Shown here: piece by piece, positions 25,798-34,629 of the stretch
How positions within the stretch are numbered: the stretch's first letter is position 1
Layout: each line of letters begins with the position of its first letter
Source of the DNA: Stenotrophomonas sp. MYb238
GTDB taxonomy: Bacteria > Pseudomonadota > Gammaproteobacteria > Xanthomonadales > Xanthomonadaceae
Assembly (NCBI RefSeq): GCF_009496535.1
Contig: NZ_WIDL01000006.1
Location: 62,001-126,000, forward strand
DNA length: 64,000 nucleotides
Reading direction: 5' to 3'
Translations under genes and position numbers: made by a program
Notes under the pieces: model-generated
Told to the model about the DNA's origin: nothing
Seen by the model: the letters and a program-made list of their open reading frames with translations, nothing else
The model's database searches: none

Positions 25798-26139
25798 GGC
25801 GAAACCTCCCTGTTTCTGGGAACGTCGCCACAATTCCGCTGTGCGGGAGCTATCGAATCGCCATCAAGTGGTCATCAAACTCGGGTTACGCTTTAACTGC
25901 TGGTGTCAAGACAGATTCGCTCCAGTGCATTGCCGAAATCGTCTAAATGCGACGACTGCACCGCCCGGAAATGGGGTGCAGCATTGAACACCGTGCCGAA
26001 TCTCGCGCCTGGCATCATGACTGTTTTGGTCAGGAGCGCACCACCCTGGTGCAAGCATGCGGATCAAGACTTGCCAGGTCTTGGCTAAGACCGAAATAGT
26101 CACAATGCGATACTTTTTGCCTGGTCGCGCTGGAATGCG
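25798..26139. other. Intergenic region upstream of the DUF2285 gene
   Basis: No gene is supported in these 342 bases. They must hold the promoter of the leftward DUF2285-alpA-repA genes. A hairpin CAAGAC/GTCTTG (26065-26070 and 26078-26083) and the gaps around it could belong to the 3' end of the DUF2958 transcript. Base composition is lower in GC than neighbours. Confidence 0.4.
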
Positions 26140-26487
26140 TCAATCGGTGATCGAACCGTTTTCCTGAGCCAGTCGAACGTATTCCGACAGCGGCCGCGTC
26201 GGCTGGAAGTACCGATCTCGTATCACGGGCTGCTTGAGCGGCCCGACGATGGACGCCAGATCGGACAGCTTCACCGTCGCCAGGGCAGGCATCCCGATCC
26301 CGAGGTCGATCAGGCCGTAGGCCGTATCGCCATCGGTCGGATCGAGCGCGGCCAATAGCCAGGTCGCATGTGCGTCCGGTGTGAACAGGCGCACCACGGG
26401 CAGCGGGTCACATTCCTGGCCTGCGGCGCGGGTGAGGCCGTGGGCCAGTAGGTGCACCCGGTCTTCCTCGGTGACAAGCGTGGTCAA
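26140..26487 (-). CDS. DUF2958 family protein
   Basis: I use a TTG start at 26487, which has GGAAGGGG upstream and gives 115 residues, the usual DUF2958 size; the longer frame to 26592 adds an Arg-rich stretch with no family match. The conserved pattern is clear: LLAHGLTRAAGQECDPLPVV, then RLFTPDAHATWLLAALDP, YGLIDLGIGMPALATVKLSD and a DRYFQPTRPLSEY end. It is found on plasmids and ICEs. No function is known. Confidence 0.75.
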   Translation of the reverse strand: MTTLVTEEDRVHLLAHGLTRAAGQECDPLPVVRLFTPDAHATWLLAALDPTDGDTAYGLIDLGIGMPALATVKLSDLASIVGPLKQPVIRDRYFQPTRPLSEYVRLAQENGSITD

Positions 26488-26774
26488 GGCCGCGCCCCTT
26501 CCACGAACACACGCAATCGCCGAGGCGCATCTGTGCCTGCGGACGGATGCACGTATGCGCAAGCGCACGAAGCCGCAAAAGCGGAGAGGCACGAAGGCGT
26601 ATTGGTGGAAGTCAGGAAAGACACGGACGCGGTTCCCTGGGTCTGAGGAAATCCGCAGATGCGGATCTCCGTAAAAGCACGGAAAAGGAAAACATCACCA
26701 CCAAATGAACACTATAGATTGTAGTCCTATAGGGCGCAATGGGCTGTCATCTTGGTTTTTTGGGGAAACCATAG
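26488..26774. promoter_or_regulatory. Divergent control region of DUF2958 and XRE genes
   Basis: The region contains a perfect hairpin ATCCGCA-GA-TGCGGAT (26651-26666). Two CTATAG hexamers lie 15 bases apart (26712-26717 and 26727-26732), the first inside a near-palindrome ACTATAGATTGTAGT (26711-26725). These sit 40-65 bases upstream of the XRE regulator's GTG and are good candidates for its own operator. Confidence 0.45.
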
Positions 26775-27068
26775 GTGGCAGCGAAGAACTCATTGGCAGC
26801 GGCGATTCGGACGGTAAGGAAGGCGCGTGGTTTGAGCCAGGAAGCGTTCTCCAACGTGTCCAGTCGCACCTACATGAGCACGCTGGAGCGCGACCTGAAA
26901 AGCCCAACCATCCAGAAGCTGGCCGATCTGTGCGAGGTCATGGAAGTGCATCCGCTCACGCTGCTCACATTGGCTTATGCCGGTGACAGCACCCGCGAAG
27001 CTGATGAATTGCTGGCACAGGTGCGCCAGGAACTCAGGGCGATATTGGAAGAGCCCGACACGCCGTAG
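26775..27068 (+). CDS. XRE/Cro-family helix-turn-helix regulator
   Basis: The 97-residue protein (GTG start) has a Cro/C1-type helix-turn-helix from about 8 to 62: LAAAIRTVRKARGLSQEAFS, then NVSSRTYMSTLERDLKSPTI and a KLADLCEVMEVHPLTLL helix. It is the only rightward gene in this part of the backbone. It is probably the element's lifestyle regulator acting on the near-palindromic sites just upstream; this is an inference. Confidence 0.82.
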   Translation: MAAKNSLAAAIRTVRKARGLSQEAFSNVSSRTYMSTLERDLKSPTIQKLADLCEVMEVHPLTLLTLAYAGDSTREADELLAQVRQELRAILEEPDTP

Positions 27069-27380
27069 CGCGTTGGCGTGTGGTACTGAATTGCAGCAAG
27101 CGGAGCGCGCAGCGCCGCAGGCGCGAAGGCGTGAGGGATTGAAGCCGGATGGCCGTGACGGCTTGCCGGCACGGGGCGAAGCCCGAAAGCCCGGCGGCGC
27201 TTACAGCGCCGACACGCCACACACCGCTCGTTGACACGGATTGCGAGCCACAAGGCACGCATGCAGGCCCGCGGTGACGGGCGTATCCAGCACGCGGCAG
27301 CAGCAGAAATCCTGCGCGTGCGGTGCTGCGATCAGCAGCATCGCGCCCCGCCGCAGTGGGCGGGACGCGGTAAGCGGCTG
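27069..27380. other. Intergenic region after the XRE gene, copy A of the ICE hairpin motif
   Basis: Copy A of a recurring motif lies at 27096-27146: GCAAGCGGAGCGCGCAG, a short hairpin (GCGCC-GCA-GGCGC), then GAAGGCGTGAGGGATTGAAGCC-like sequence. Further hairpins follow up to about 27216 (GCCGG...CCGGC and GGGC-GAA-GCCC). The rest holds no supported gene. Confidence 0.5.
27096..27146 (+). ncRNA. Recurrent hairpin motif, copy A (candidate structured RNA or DNA)
   Basis: A conserved 17-base left flank (GCAAGCGGAGCGCGCAG), a variable stem-loop and a right flank (CGAAGGCGTGAGGGAT then GAAGCC) match copies B (32055) and C (35339) in the same orientation. The stem sequences differ but still pair. 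The strand is given as the one on which all copies read the same; transcription is not shown. Confidence 0.45.
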
Positions 27381-27695
27381 TCAGGCCGCCTTCGGCTTGT
27401 TGCGCGACCAGATCAGGTCGTGCGTGCCGTCCTCGTTCTCGATCAGGCGGGCATAGACCGTCGCCGGGAACGAAGGGTCGTCGATGGATACGGACAGGTA
27501 TTCCCGCCCGGCCTCGCTGGTCTTCTTCCACGCTGCGCCGACTTCGTGGCCAGCCGCTTGCAGGTGGAAGTCGGGGGCGTTCTCGGTGTCGCCCTTGTCG
27601 TTGGGAACCAGCTTGACCTTGACGTTGAGCGTCAGGGTGCGAAGCGTGCCGGTGAAGCCGTCTTTCTCTGCGGTGAAGGTGCCGATGTTAGCCAT
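27381..27695 (-). CDS. DUF736 family protein
   Basis: The 104-residue protein starts at 27695 after AAAGGAG. It shows the DUF736 pattern throughout: [20 protein letters not shown], then [20 protein letters not shown] and [20 protein letters not shown]. It is small, beta-rich and common on ICEs and plasmids of Proteobacteria; function unknown. Confidence 0.85.
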   Translation of the reverse strand: MANIGTFTAEKDGFTGTLRTLTLNVKVKLVPNDKGDTENAPDFHLQAAGHEVGAAWKKTSEAGREYLSVSIDDPSFPATVYARLIENEDGTHDLIWSRNKPKAA

Positions 27696-28465
27696 GATGT
27701 TTCTCCTTTCGGGTTGAACAAGGTCGCGCCAGTGCGTCCTTGTTGTGATCCGGCCGGCGGGGGATGGGCTGGTCGCACCGCGCAGCGGTCGCAACAACGT
27801 GGAGAACCTGGAAGCGAAAAGAATTTGTCCCGCGAGGAATGCGCGCAGCGCAGGGGAAATTGTTTTCGCTGCAAGGTTGCGGCCATGAAGCCCAAGGCGC
27901 AGCCGCGCCACCGCCAGGATTCACAACAAGACAAGGACGCACAGGCCGCCCGCTCCCGAATGGAGACGTGGCCAACTCGGCATCCCCGCGTGACGGCTGC
28001 ACCGGCTTGCGCCCTGACGCGGGCCAGGTCAATGCCCCGACGACAAGGCCAGAGCGCCCCTGCCGCAGCTCACGGCCACATACTGAGGCGTGGTGTGGAA
28101 GCTCCATAGAAGCGAGGCTGGGCGGCGTGTCGGTGAACCGTCTTTCGTGACGTACAGACAACGAACCGCCAGCGTCGGGGACGGCACGCTTTCGTGCAAC
28201 CTGCCGCAGCAAGCCGGGGCGTAGCCACACCAGCCCCGCCCATTGCGGCGGGGCTCGGTCGAATCGTTGGCGGCGCGATGCGCCGCCACACTTGCTGGCT
28301 TCGTGGATTTCGCGCACGAGCGCCCTTGTGCGTGGCCCCATCGCCGCCGACCGAAGGCGGCGATGGGGCTTTTTTTTAGCAGTGAAACCGGGCGCGGCCA
28401 CCGCCGCGCCCGGAGTTTTCGACCACCGGCCCCAAGGCGGCACGGCTTGGGGCCGGTGCGGCTCG
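27696..28465. other. 770-base non-coding region with several strong hairpins
   Basis: No ORF here has a family pattern or a credible RBS. The left end holds the DUF736 promoter. From 28205 onward three stable stem-loops read on the plus strand (AGCCCCGCC/GGCGGGGCT-type at about 28215-28255, GGCGGCGC/GCGCCGCC at about 28266-28287, and the terminator at 28336). A GGGCGCGG/CCGCGCCC hairpin at about 28389-28412 and a CCGGCCCCAAG/CTTGGGGCCGG hairpin at about 28425-28457 follow before the next leftward gene's stop. It looks like structured non-coding RNA or an attenuator region. Confidence 0.45.
28336..28378 (+). terminator. Strong rho-independent terminator on the plus strand
   Basis: A 13-base perfect stem (CCCCATCGCCGCC, 28336-28348, with GGCGGCGATGGGG, 28356-28368) is followed by C and eight T residues. 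It would end a rightward transcript, yet no rightward gene precedes it closer than the XRE gene at 27068. Confidence 0.75.
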
Positions 28466-28675
28466 TTATTTCTTGGTTTCGATGATCCACCACACGGCGC
28501 GCGGCAAGGCGCGGCCCGTGAGGGGATGCAGATCGGTCAGGTCGGCGCGGGCCGTCCAGCCACGCGGCGGACGGTAGCCGCGCACGTCGCCGTCGCCGTG
28601 CCAGCGGCGGGCGCGCACCGTGCCGGAGGCATAGGTCGCAGCCATACGGGGGCGGTTTGCGGGTTGGTGGGTCAT
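28466..28675 (-). CDS. Small hypothetical protein of the ICE backbone
   Basis: The ATG at 28675 has GAGGA upstream and gives 69 residues. The protein is basic at its N-terminus and shows the pattern GTVRARRWHGDGDVRGYRPP and a Trp-rich end (AVWWIIETKK). I recognise it only as a type of small protein found near parB in such elements. No function is suggested. Confidence 0.55.
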   Translation of the reverse strand: MTHQPANRPRMAATYASGTVRARRWHGDGDVRGYRPPRGWTARADLTDLHPLTGRALPRAVWWIIETKK

Positions 28676-28696
28676 GGCAGGCATCCTCAATATGAA

Positions 28697-28720
28697 GCGC
28701 CCCGGCCGGAACCGGGGCGC
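28697..28720 (-). terminator. Stem-loop between parB and the small hypothetical gene
   Basis: A perfect 9-base GC stem (GCGCCCCGG / CCGGGGCGC) with a 6-base loop stands in the 61-base gap. There is no T-run on either strand, so it is more likely an mRNA processing or stability element than a full terminator. Confidence 0.4.
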
Positions 28721-28736
28721 TATCTACGGTGCGAAG

Positions 28737-30806
28737 TCACGCGGCCAAAGCCTCGGCCTGCGGCTGGACATCCGCCACGGCGGCCGCTTCTTCCTGTGCT
28801 TCGGCTTCGCCATCCGCCGGCGCGTCCTGCCCGGCCTGCTGCGGGCCTTCGGTGCGGAAGATGGCGGGCATCCAGCCGGTGCCAGCGGCGAGCCGTTCGG
28901 CTTCGCTGGCAATGTCGCCCTTCTTCAACTTCGCCAGTCGGGTGACGTGCGAGGGCGCGAACCCGCCAACGGCTTCCAGAATCGCGGCCTTCGGCACATG
29001 CCGGAAGTAACCCTCATTGGTGGGCTGCCACCACGCGGCCATATCCAGCCCCACGGCCTGCGCCAGTTCCGCGCCGGGCTGGTGCGGCGTGGCGCGAGGC
29101 GTCACCACGTCCACCGTGGAAGCTAAGCACACGGCCAGCAGCCGCACCAGTTCATCCTGTGATTTCGCCAGCAGCGCGGCGAACAGTTCGGCGCTGTCCT
29201 CCGGCAAGGTTTCGCCTGCCACCTGTTGCAGTTCGCGCAGCGCCACGGCGGCGGGTGATTCCGGCCAGTCCGGGGCCATGCCTTCCAGCCGGTCTTGCAC
29301 CGTGAGGCGCACGCCCAGCGGCAGGTCGTGGCCGTAGTGGCTTTCCTGCAAGACGGTCTGCACCATGCCATGCACCACGGCGGCCAGCGCGGCTTGCGGA
29401 TGCCGGGCCACTTCGATTTGCAGCGCGGCGGTACGGTGCGCGCTCAACCGCTGCGCCAGTCGGTCGGACATGGTGGCGGTCTTGGGCTGCTCGTCGTCCT
29501 CGCCTTCGTCCTCGTTTGCGGCTTCGCCTTCGCTGCCGAAACCCTGCCGCAGTCGTTCCAGCGTGCGCAGCGCCTTGGCTTCGGCTTCGCGCAGCAGCCC
29601 GCGATGAATCGCGGCCTGCCCGTCGCGGTCGATGGTGACGATGGCACCGGCTGCGGCCTTCACATTGGCCGCATAGTCCAGCAAGCCTTCTTCCAGCGCC
29701 TGCAACTGCTCGCCCAGGCGTTCGCCTTCTTCCTGCAAGGCATCGGCCTTTTCTTCGTCTTCGTCGTCCAGCGCGGCATCCACGGCTTCGGCCAGTTCGT
29801 GCAGCTTGGTTTGCAGCTTCTCGATGCGCTGCGCGTCGCGCTTGTTCGGACTGCGGCGTTCCCTTGGCGCACGCTGGAAGGCTTGCAGATCGGCATGGGT
29901 CATGCCCGGCGTGGCATCCACCCACGCCCAGCCCTCGGCCTGCACCTTGGCGGCGATACCTGCCAGCTTGTCCTGCGCCAGCCGTTCCAGCAGTGCGGCA
30001 TCGGTCAGATACACGCCTTTGTCGCCCTCCGCGAACAGGTCGCGGCGGATGCCACCGCCTTCCTGCTCGTAGCCGTCCAGCCCGACAAAGCGCACCAGCG
30101 GATGCCGGTAGGCGTCGATTTCGCGTTCGGTCAGACGGTCGCGCAGGTTGTGCGGGCTGCGCTGCCATGTCGGCGCATCGTAGAACGCGGCTTCCTGCGC
30201 GGCGTGGTCGTCGGTGATGGCAAGGGCCATCAACTGGTCAAGGCTCACGGCCTCGGCGCGATAGTCGGCCAGCAGGCGCGGCGAGACGTTGGCGAGTTTC
30301 AAGCGGCGCTGCACCACCAGCGGCGTGACGGAAAAATCCGCTGCGATATCCTCGATGCTGCGGCCTTCGGCCACCAGCGCGGCGAACGCCTCGAACTGGT
30401 CGGCGGGGTGCATGGCTTCGCGCTGCACGTTCTCGGTCAGGCTGGCCGTGCGTGCGGTGCCATCGGCCACCTGCAGGCAAGGCACCTCCCATTCCTTGCT
30501 GATGCGGTGCTTCTTCGCCAGCAGCTTCAACGCTGCGAGGCGACGGCCACCGGCCACGACTTCGTAATGCTCGCCGTCGGCGGCGGCAATCACGATGAGG
30601 TTTTGCAGCAGGCCGACACGCTGGATGCTGGCGGCGAGTTCGGGAATGGACATGCGCGGGGTCTTGCGCACGTTGCGGCCAGTGGGGCGCGACACCAGCC
30701 GCGACAGCGGAACCAGAATCAGGTTCTTGGTCGGGTCAGCGGCTTCCAGCGGGATAGCGGCGGCGGTGTTGATGGCGCGGGCTTCGGTTTGGGTAACGGC
30801 GTTCAT
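28737..30806 (-). CDS. Large ParB/RepB/Spo0J-type partition protein
   Basis: The start at 30806 follows AGGAG; a longer frame to 31058 is unsupported. Of 689 residues, the first 230 form a ParB/Srx nuclease-like domain and HTH: PLSRLVSRPTGRNVRK, then SIQRVGLLQNLIVIAA, VVAGGRRLAALKLLAKK and FSVTPLVVQRRLKLANVS. A helical region with an acidic stretch (NEDEGEDDEQ) and a long C-terminal part follow, typical of the large ParB-like proteins of Tn4371-like and clc-like ICEs. DNA binding is probable. Whether it partners ParA is uncertain, since the two genes lie 5 kb apart. Confidence 0.85.
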   Translation of the reverse strand: MNAVTQTEARAINTAAAIPLEAADPTKNLILVPLSRLVSRPTGRNVRKTPRMSIPELAASIQRVGLLQNLIVIAAADGEHYEVVAGGRRLAALKLLAKKHRISKEWEVPCLQVADGTARTASLTENVQREAMHPADQFEAFAALVAEGRSIEDIAADFSVTPLVVQRRLKLANVSPRLLADYRAEAVSLDQLMALAITDDHAAQEAAFYDAPTWQRSPHNLRDRLTEREIDAYRHPLVRFVGLDGYEQEGGGIRRDLFAEGDKGVYLTDAALLERLAQDKLAGIAAKVQAEGWAWVDATPGMTHADLQAFQRAPRERRSPNKRDAQRIEKLQTKLHELAEAVDAALDDEDEEKADALQEEGERLGEQLQALEEGLLDYAANVKAAAGAIVTIDRDGQAAIHRGLLREAEAKALRTLERLRQGFGSEGEAANEDEGEDDEQPKTATMSDRLAQRLSAHRTAALQIEVARHPQAALAAVVHGMVQTVLQESHYGHDLPLGVRLTVQDRLEGMAPDWPESPAAVALRELQQVAGETLPEDSAELFAALLAKSQDELVRLLAVCLASTVDVVTPRATPHQPGAELAQAVGLDMAAWWQPTNEGYFRHVPKAAILEAVGGFAPSHVTRLAKLKKGDIASEAERLAAGTGWMPAIFRTEGPQQAGQDAPADGEAEAQEEAAAVADVQPQAEALAA

Positions 30807-30886
30807 GGTGATAACTCCTATCGGTTCAGGAATGCAGCAGCGAAGAAAGCGACAAGGGCTGCTGCCTGCCCCTGCCGCGTGGGGAT

Positions 30887-31714
30887 TCAGGCTTTCAACT
30901 GGCGCATGCCATCGGCCAGCAGCCAGAGGGCGCGATTCAGTCGGATGTTTTGGTCGATGCCCTGCACCGGGCGGGTTTGCTGTCGGCGCCCGTTGGCGCT
31001 GCGGCCACGCAGCCCGCCTTGGGTCAGGTTTTCTTGGGTGCGGTTGAACACGCTCCACAGGTCGGGGCGGCGGTCGTCGAAGCGGCGCGGCATCAGGATT
31101 TGCGATTCCGTGATGGGCGCGGGCTTGTCGGGGTCGTCGTACTTGAGGGCGAGCGCGGCGCGGGCGAACACTTCGGATTCGCCATCGTCCAAGGTGATGC
31201 CGCGCATGGCATCGCGCGATTCCTTCACCCGATCGAAACCGCTCAAGACTTCGTAAGCGCCCTCAATGACCAGACCGGCCACGTCGCCTTTATGGGGCAC
31301 TCGCACATCGGCCACGGTGTTGCCGCAAACAAGGCCATTGCTGCACACGAACCGGAACATTCCGGCCAGCATCTGATAGCTGCTGGTGCCGTCGTGCGAG
31401 TTCAGCAGCACGATTTCGTTGGCCTCCGCGCCGTTGATCTGGCTGGCATGGCGCAAGCGAATCATGTGTTTGGTGTGCTCGCGCTTGCCTTCGTCGCGCA
31501 CGCGGGTTTGCGTCACCATGAAAGGCTGGAAGCCTTCTTTGCGAAGCTCGGTCAGCACGGCGGCGGTGGGGATATAGGCGTACCGCTGCGAACGGCTCTC
31601 GTGCGGGGCATCCGCGAAGATGGACGGGGCCACGCGGTGAATCTGGTCGTCGGACAGCGGGTAATCGCTGCGCAGCGAGGGGGAGCGGAAAGCGAAACGG
31701 GATGCGAGTTGCAT
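30887..31714 (-). CDS. DUF932 / phage-plasmid-like protein
   Basis: The ATG at 31714 is preceded by AGGAG. The 275-residue protein matches DUF932 of plasmids and ICEs: FRSPSLRSDYPLSDDQIHRV, then RSQRYAYIPTAAVL, HMIRLRHAS and EIVLLNSHDGTSSYQMLAGM and FVCSNGLVCG. Members are often grouped with anti-restriction or phage proteins, but the biochemical role is not known. It lies just upstream of parB in the leftward group. Confidence 0.82.
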   Translation of the reverse strand: MQLASRFAFRSPSLRSDYPLSDDQIHRVAPSIFADAPHESRSQRYAYIPTAAVLTELRKEGFQPFMVTQTRVRDEGKREHTKHMIRLRHASQINGAEANEIVLLNSHDGTSSYQMLAGMFRFVCSNGLVCGNTVADVRVPHKGDVAGLVIEGAYEVLSGFDRVKESRDAMRGITLDDGESEVFARAALALKYDDPDKPAPITESQILMPRRFDDRRPDLWSVFNRTQENLTQGGLRGRSANGRRQQTRPVQGIDQNIRLNRALWLLADGMRQLKA

Positions 31715-32259
31715 GGTCTTTCTCCTGACAAAAGAGGTTTGCTGTTCACACCGCACACCGGATTTCTAGATTCGGAGCCCAGCCTTTCGGCTGTTTGGTG
31801 CGGTCGGCACGAGGAACCCGGTTGGCCCTGTTGCCACCGTCTTTCCTGAGTTCATCGCCCGCGGCCAAAGGAGCGCGCGGACGGGGGCCGTCAAGGAGCC
31901 AAGCGCAGGGTGGGTGCGGCCCGCAGGCGCAGCCGAGGACACGGCCCTGCGCGCCTTGACGGCACACGGGCGCGGGCTACGGTCGCGGGTAAGGTGATGA
32001 AGTCAGGGGAGACGGCTGGACAAGGCAACGGCCATCCCTTTGTGCTGACCGCACGCAAGCGAAGCGCGCAGGCCCGAAGCTGGAAGCCGGGCCGTAGGCG
32101 TCAGCGATGCGGAAGGCTGGCGAAGCCAGTCCCGCCAGGGATGAGCGACTAGCGAACCTGGAGCAGCGCGATCCGCGAAGCGGAGACGCAAGAGGACTCT
32201 TCGTTTACCATTTGTTTCGCAAGCTAATGATGGGAAAGCAAGAACACGGAGATCTAGAG
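31715..32259. other. Intergenic region between DUF932 and RloC-like genes, copy B of the hairpin motif
   Basis: The region carries the leftward DUF932 promoter and the rightward promoter of the ATPase gene. Copy B of the ICE hairpin motif lies at 32055-32117. About 110 bases before it is a stretch (TTGACGGC...TACGGT, about 31953-31983) that resembles the same position before copy C (about 35258-35285). The A/T-rich last 60 bases (TTTACCATTTGTTTCGC) look like the ATPase promoter and mark the cargo boundary. Confidence 0.5.
32055..32117 (+). ncRNA. Recurrent hairpin motif, copy B
   Basis: The left flank GCAAGCGAAGCGCGCAG differs from copies A and C at one base. The stem GGCCCG/CGGGCC has a longer loop, and the right flank GTAGGCGTCAGCGATG then GGAAGGC matches. 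A second stem-loop (CTGGC-GAA-GCCAG) follows directly. Confidence 0.5.
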
Positions 32260-34563
32260 ATGATTGTCTGCATCAACCGCCTCAAACAGTTCGGAATCTT
32301 CAGCGACTTCAATGGAACGAAGATCCAAAAGTTCGGCCGGTACAACCTGGTCTATGGTTGGAATGGAACAGGCAAGTCAACGTTATCGAATCTATTCTCT
32401 TGCTTTGAGCTTCGCTCGATGGTTCCCCGCTTCAGCACGGGCCAATTTTCAGTAGTTCTGGAGGATGGCTCAACGATCACGGAATCCACACTCCACTCAT
32501 CCCAATTGAATATTCATGTTTTCAATCAACGCTTCGTGCATGAGAACATTGATTGGGACAAATCCGTAAAGAGCATCCTTCTTATTGCGAAAGAGAAGAT
32601 TGATGACTTGCAGAAGCTGGAGAAGCTGAAGAGCGAGCTTCAGTCGAAAAAGAAGGCTCACGACGACAAGCAAAGCGATATCAAGAAGCAGCGTGAGGCA
32701 TTAGAGAAGTTCCTGACCAATGCTGCCAAGAAAATGAAGCTTGGACTTCAGGCGATTGATACGAGCGACAGTTATTACTTGAATTACGACCGCCGCAAGC
32801 TCTCCAACTTCATACAGAATAACGGCGAGACAATTATCAAGGCGGAGTCGGTTCTTCCAGATGAGAGGGTTATCGACCTTACGAATGCCGCCAAGCCAGA
32901 TCAGCTTCCAAGCATTGCTTTCGCCTCAACGGCCATTGAGCCGGACTACTTTAAGAAAGCGGCGGGCCGCATCAGAGATTTGATTGGGACTACGGCGGTC
33001 AATCAAGCAATCCAGCGGCTTACCGATAACCCGGACATCCGCGAATGGGTTCAAGCAGGCTTGGAAATCCATAAAAACCACGACTCGCAATCCTGCGAGT
33101 TCTGCGGCTCTCCGTTCGCCCAGCTTCGTGCCGAGGCGCTTGCTGCCCACTTCAGCAAGGAGTTCACGGAGTTTCAGAGCCGACTTCAGAATGCGGCGAC
33201 ATGGATTGAATCTCAAGGCGCTCCAGCTAATCAGTTTCCCGCATCGACCGAGTTTTATAAAGAACTATCGGCCGAGGCAGAAAAGCTTCAAAAGGACTAC
33301 GCAACTGCTGCTGAAAAGATCGACCAGCAAATGGACGCCTGGCGGGAAGCCCTGAAGGCCAAGATCACAGACCCTGGGAAGACAGACATTCAGATCTCGG
33401 ATGTGGTTGAAGACGATGTCACCAATTTCAATGACATCCTGAAGTCGATTGTTGCTCTCGTTGGAAAGCACAACAATAAGACTTCAAATTTCAAATCTGA
33501 GACCTCAAAAAGCAAGGTGGCACTGGAGCTTCACTTTGCTGCGGCTGAGGTGCAAGAGTTTGACTATGCTGGAAGTGAGAAGAAGTGCAATGACCTTGAG
33601 TCAGAAGCAAAGAACGACCATAAGGAAATTGAAAAAATTAGTCTAGAGGTCGGAGCCATAGAAGCGGCGCTCTCGAATGAAACGGTCGGGGCAAAGGAGT
33701 TCAATGACATCCTGCATCGCTTCATTGGCCGCTCTGAGCTTTGCCTGAACTTCAATCAGAAGAAGAAAGGCTATGAGATCATCAGAAACGGGGTTGGTGA
33801 GCACGATGGGAATTTGAGCGAAGGTGAGAAGACTGCGATTGCATTTGTCTATTTCATCACGAAGCTCAAAGAAAATGGAAATAACATCAAGGATACGATC
33901 GTCGTCGTTGACGATCCGGTCTCAAGCTTTGATTCTAATCACTTGTTTCACGCCTACTCGTTTTTGAGAACGCAATGCACTGAAGCCAAGCAACTTTTTG
34001 TGCTGACTCACAACTTCACTTACTTTAAGCTAGTGAGAGACTGGTTCACTGGCACCAATAGGAATCGAGTCAAAAAAGGCAACGCCGAGAATTGCTTCTT
34101 TTATCGCCTGGATGCGCCACCTGGCTCCCCTCGTCACTCCCTACTTGTGGATGCCGACGACTCACTCAAGAACTACGGTTCCGAGTACCACTATATCTTC
34201 AAGAAGCTTTACGAATATAGGGCGCACACGACACTCAATCGAGATGAGGCGTTCTTGACCGCCAACCTCGCCCGAAAGCTTGTTGAATCGTTTTTTACCT
34301 TCAAATATCCAAGGCGGCGAAGCGACATTAGTCAATTGATGGAGGCTGGCCTAAAAGATTGCACCATCACGACACCAGAGCTTAAAGAAAAAATCTACCG
34401 CTTTATCAATAAGTATTCACATAGCGACGTTATTGAGATAACAGAGGAATCCGCAGAAAACTTGGCAGGCGAAAGCCACAGCGTCATCGGGAACATCTTC
34501 CAGTGGCTGGAAGAGGTGGACAAGAAACATTACGACGAGATGATTCAGGTTGCGACGGCCTGA
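32260..34563 (+). CDS. RloC-like AAA/ABC ATPase with zinc hook and HEPN-like C-terminus
   Basis: The ATG at 32260 has GGAG upstream and gives 767 residues. Walker A is GWNGTGKST (33-41). A long, Lys/Glu-rich coiled coil runs from about 120 to 500 and is broken by CEFCG (Cys279, Cys282), a Rad50/RloC-like zinc-hook pair. The signature NLSEGEK (518-524) and Walker B TIVVVDDPVSSFD (Asp551/552) close the ATPase. The tail has ARKLVE (Arg672, Glu676) and RFINKYSH, an R-x6-H motif (Arg714, His721) like HEPN ribonucleases such as RloC/PrrC anticodon nucleases. A phage-defence role is inferred. The gene is much more A/T-rich than its neighbours and points against them, a sign of recent insertion. Confidence 0.78.
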   Translation: MIVCINRLKQFGIFSDFNGTKIQKFGRYNLVYGWNGTGKSTLSNLFSCFELRSMVPRFSTGQFSVVLEDGSTITESTLHSSQLNIHVFNQRFVHENIDWDKSVKSILLIAKEKIDDLQKLEKLKSELQSKKKAHDDKQSDIKKQREALEKFLTNAAKKMKLGLQAIDTSDSYYLNYDRRKLSNFIQNNGETIIKAESVLPDERVIDLTNAAKPDQLPSIAFASTAIEPDYFKKAAGRIRDLIGTTAVNQAIQRLTDNPDIREWVQAGLEIHKNHDSQSCEFCGSPFAQLRAEALAAHFSKEFTEFQSRLQNAATWIESQGAPANQFPASTEFYKELSAEAEKLQKDYATAAEKIDQQMDAWREALKAKITDPGKTDIQISDVVEDDVTNFNDILKSIVALVGKHNNKTSNFKSETSKSKVALELHFAAAEVQEFDYAGSEKKCNDLESEAKNDHKEIEKISLEVGAIEAALSNETVGAKEFNDILHRFIGRSELCLNFNQKKKGYEIIRNGVGEHDGNLSEGEKTAIAFVYFITKLKENGNNIKDTIVVVDDPVSSFDSNHLFHAYSFLRTQCTEAKQLFVLTHNFTYFKLVRDWFTGTNRNRVKKGNAENCFFYRLDAPPGSPRHSLLVDADDSLKNYGSEYHYIFKKLYEYRAHTTLNRDEAFLTANLARKLVESFFTFKYPRRRSDISQLMEAGLKDCTITTPELKEKIYRFINKYSHSDVIEITEESAENLAGESHSVIGNIFQWLEEVDKKHYDEMIQVATA

Positions 34564-34604
34564 GCATCAGGCCGCGAGGGCCATAGCTATGCCACCAGGC
34601 GCAG

Positions 34605-34625
34605 CAAAAAGGGGCCGAAGCCCCT
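34605..34625 (-). terminator. Rho-independent terminator of the radC-like gene
   Basis: Read leftward, GGGGC-TTCG-GCCCC is followed by TTTTT immediately after the RadC stop at 34630. It may also slow convergent transcription from the ATPase gene, which ends 41 bases to the left. Confidence 0.75.
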
Positions 34626-34629
34626 TGGG

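Noticed and set aside
31715-32259. N-terminal extension of the RloC-like protein from 32107
   Set aside because: It would translate the hairpin-motif flank; the ATG at 32260 has a GGAG site and starts directly at the ATPase domain.
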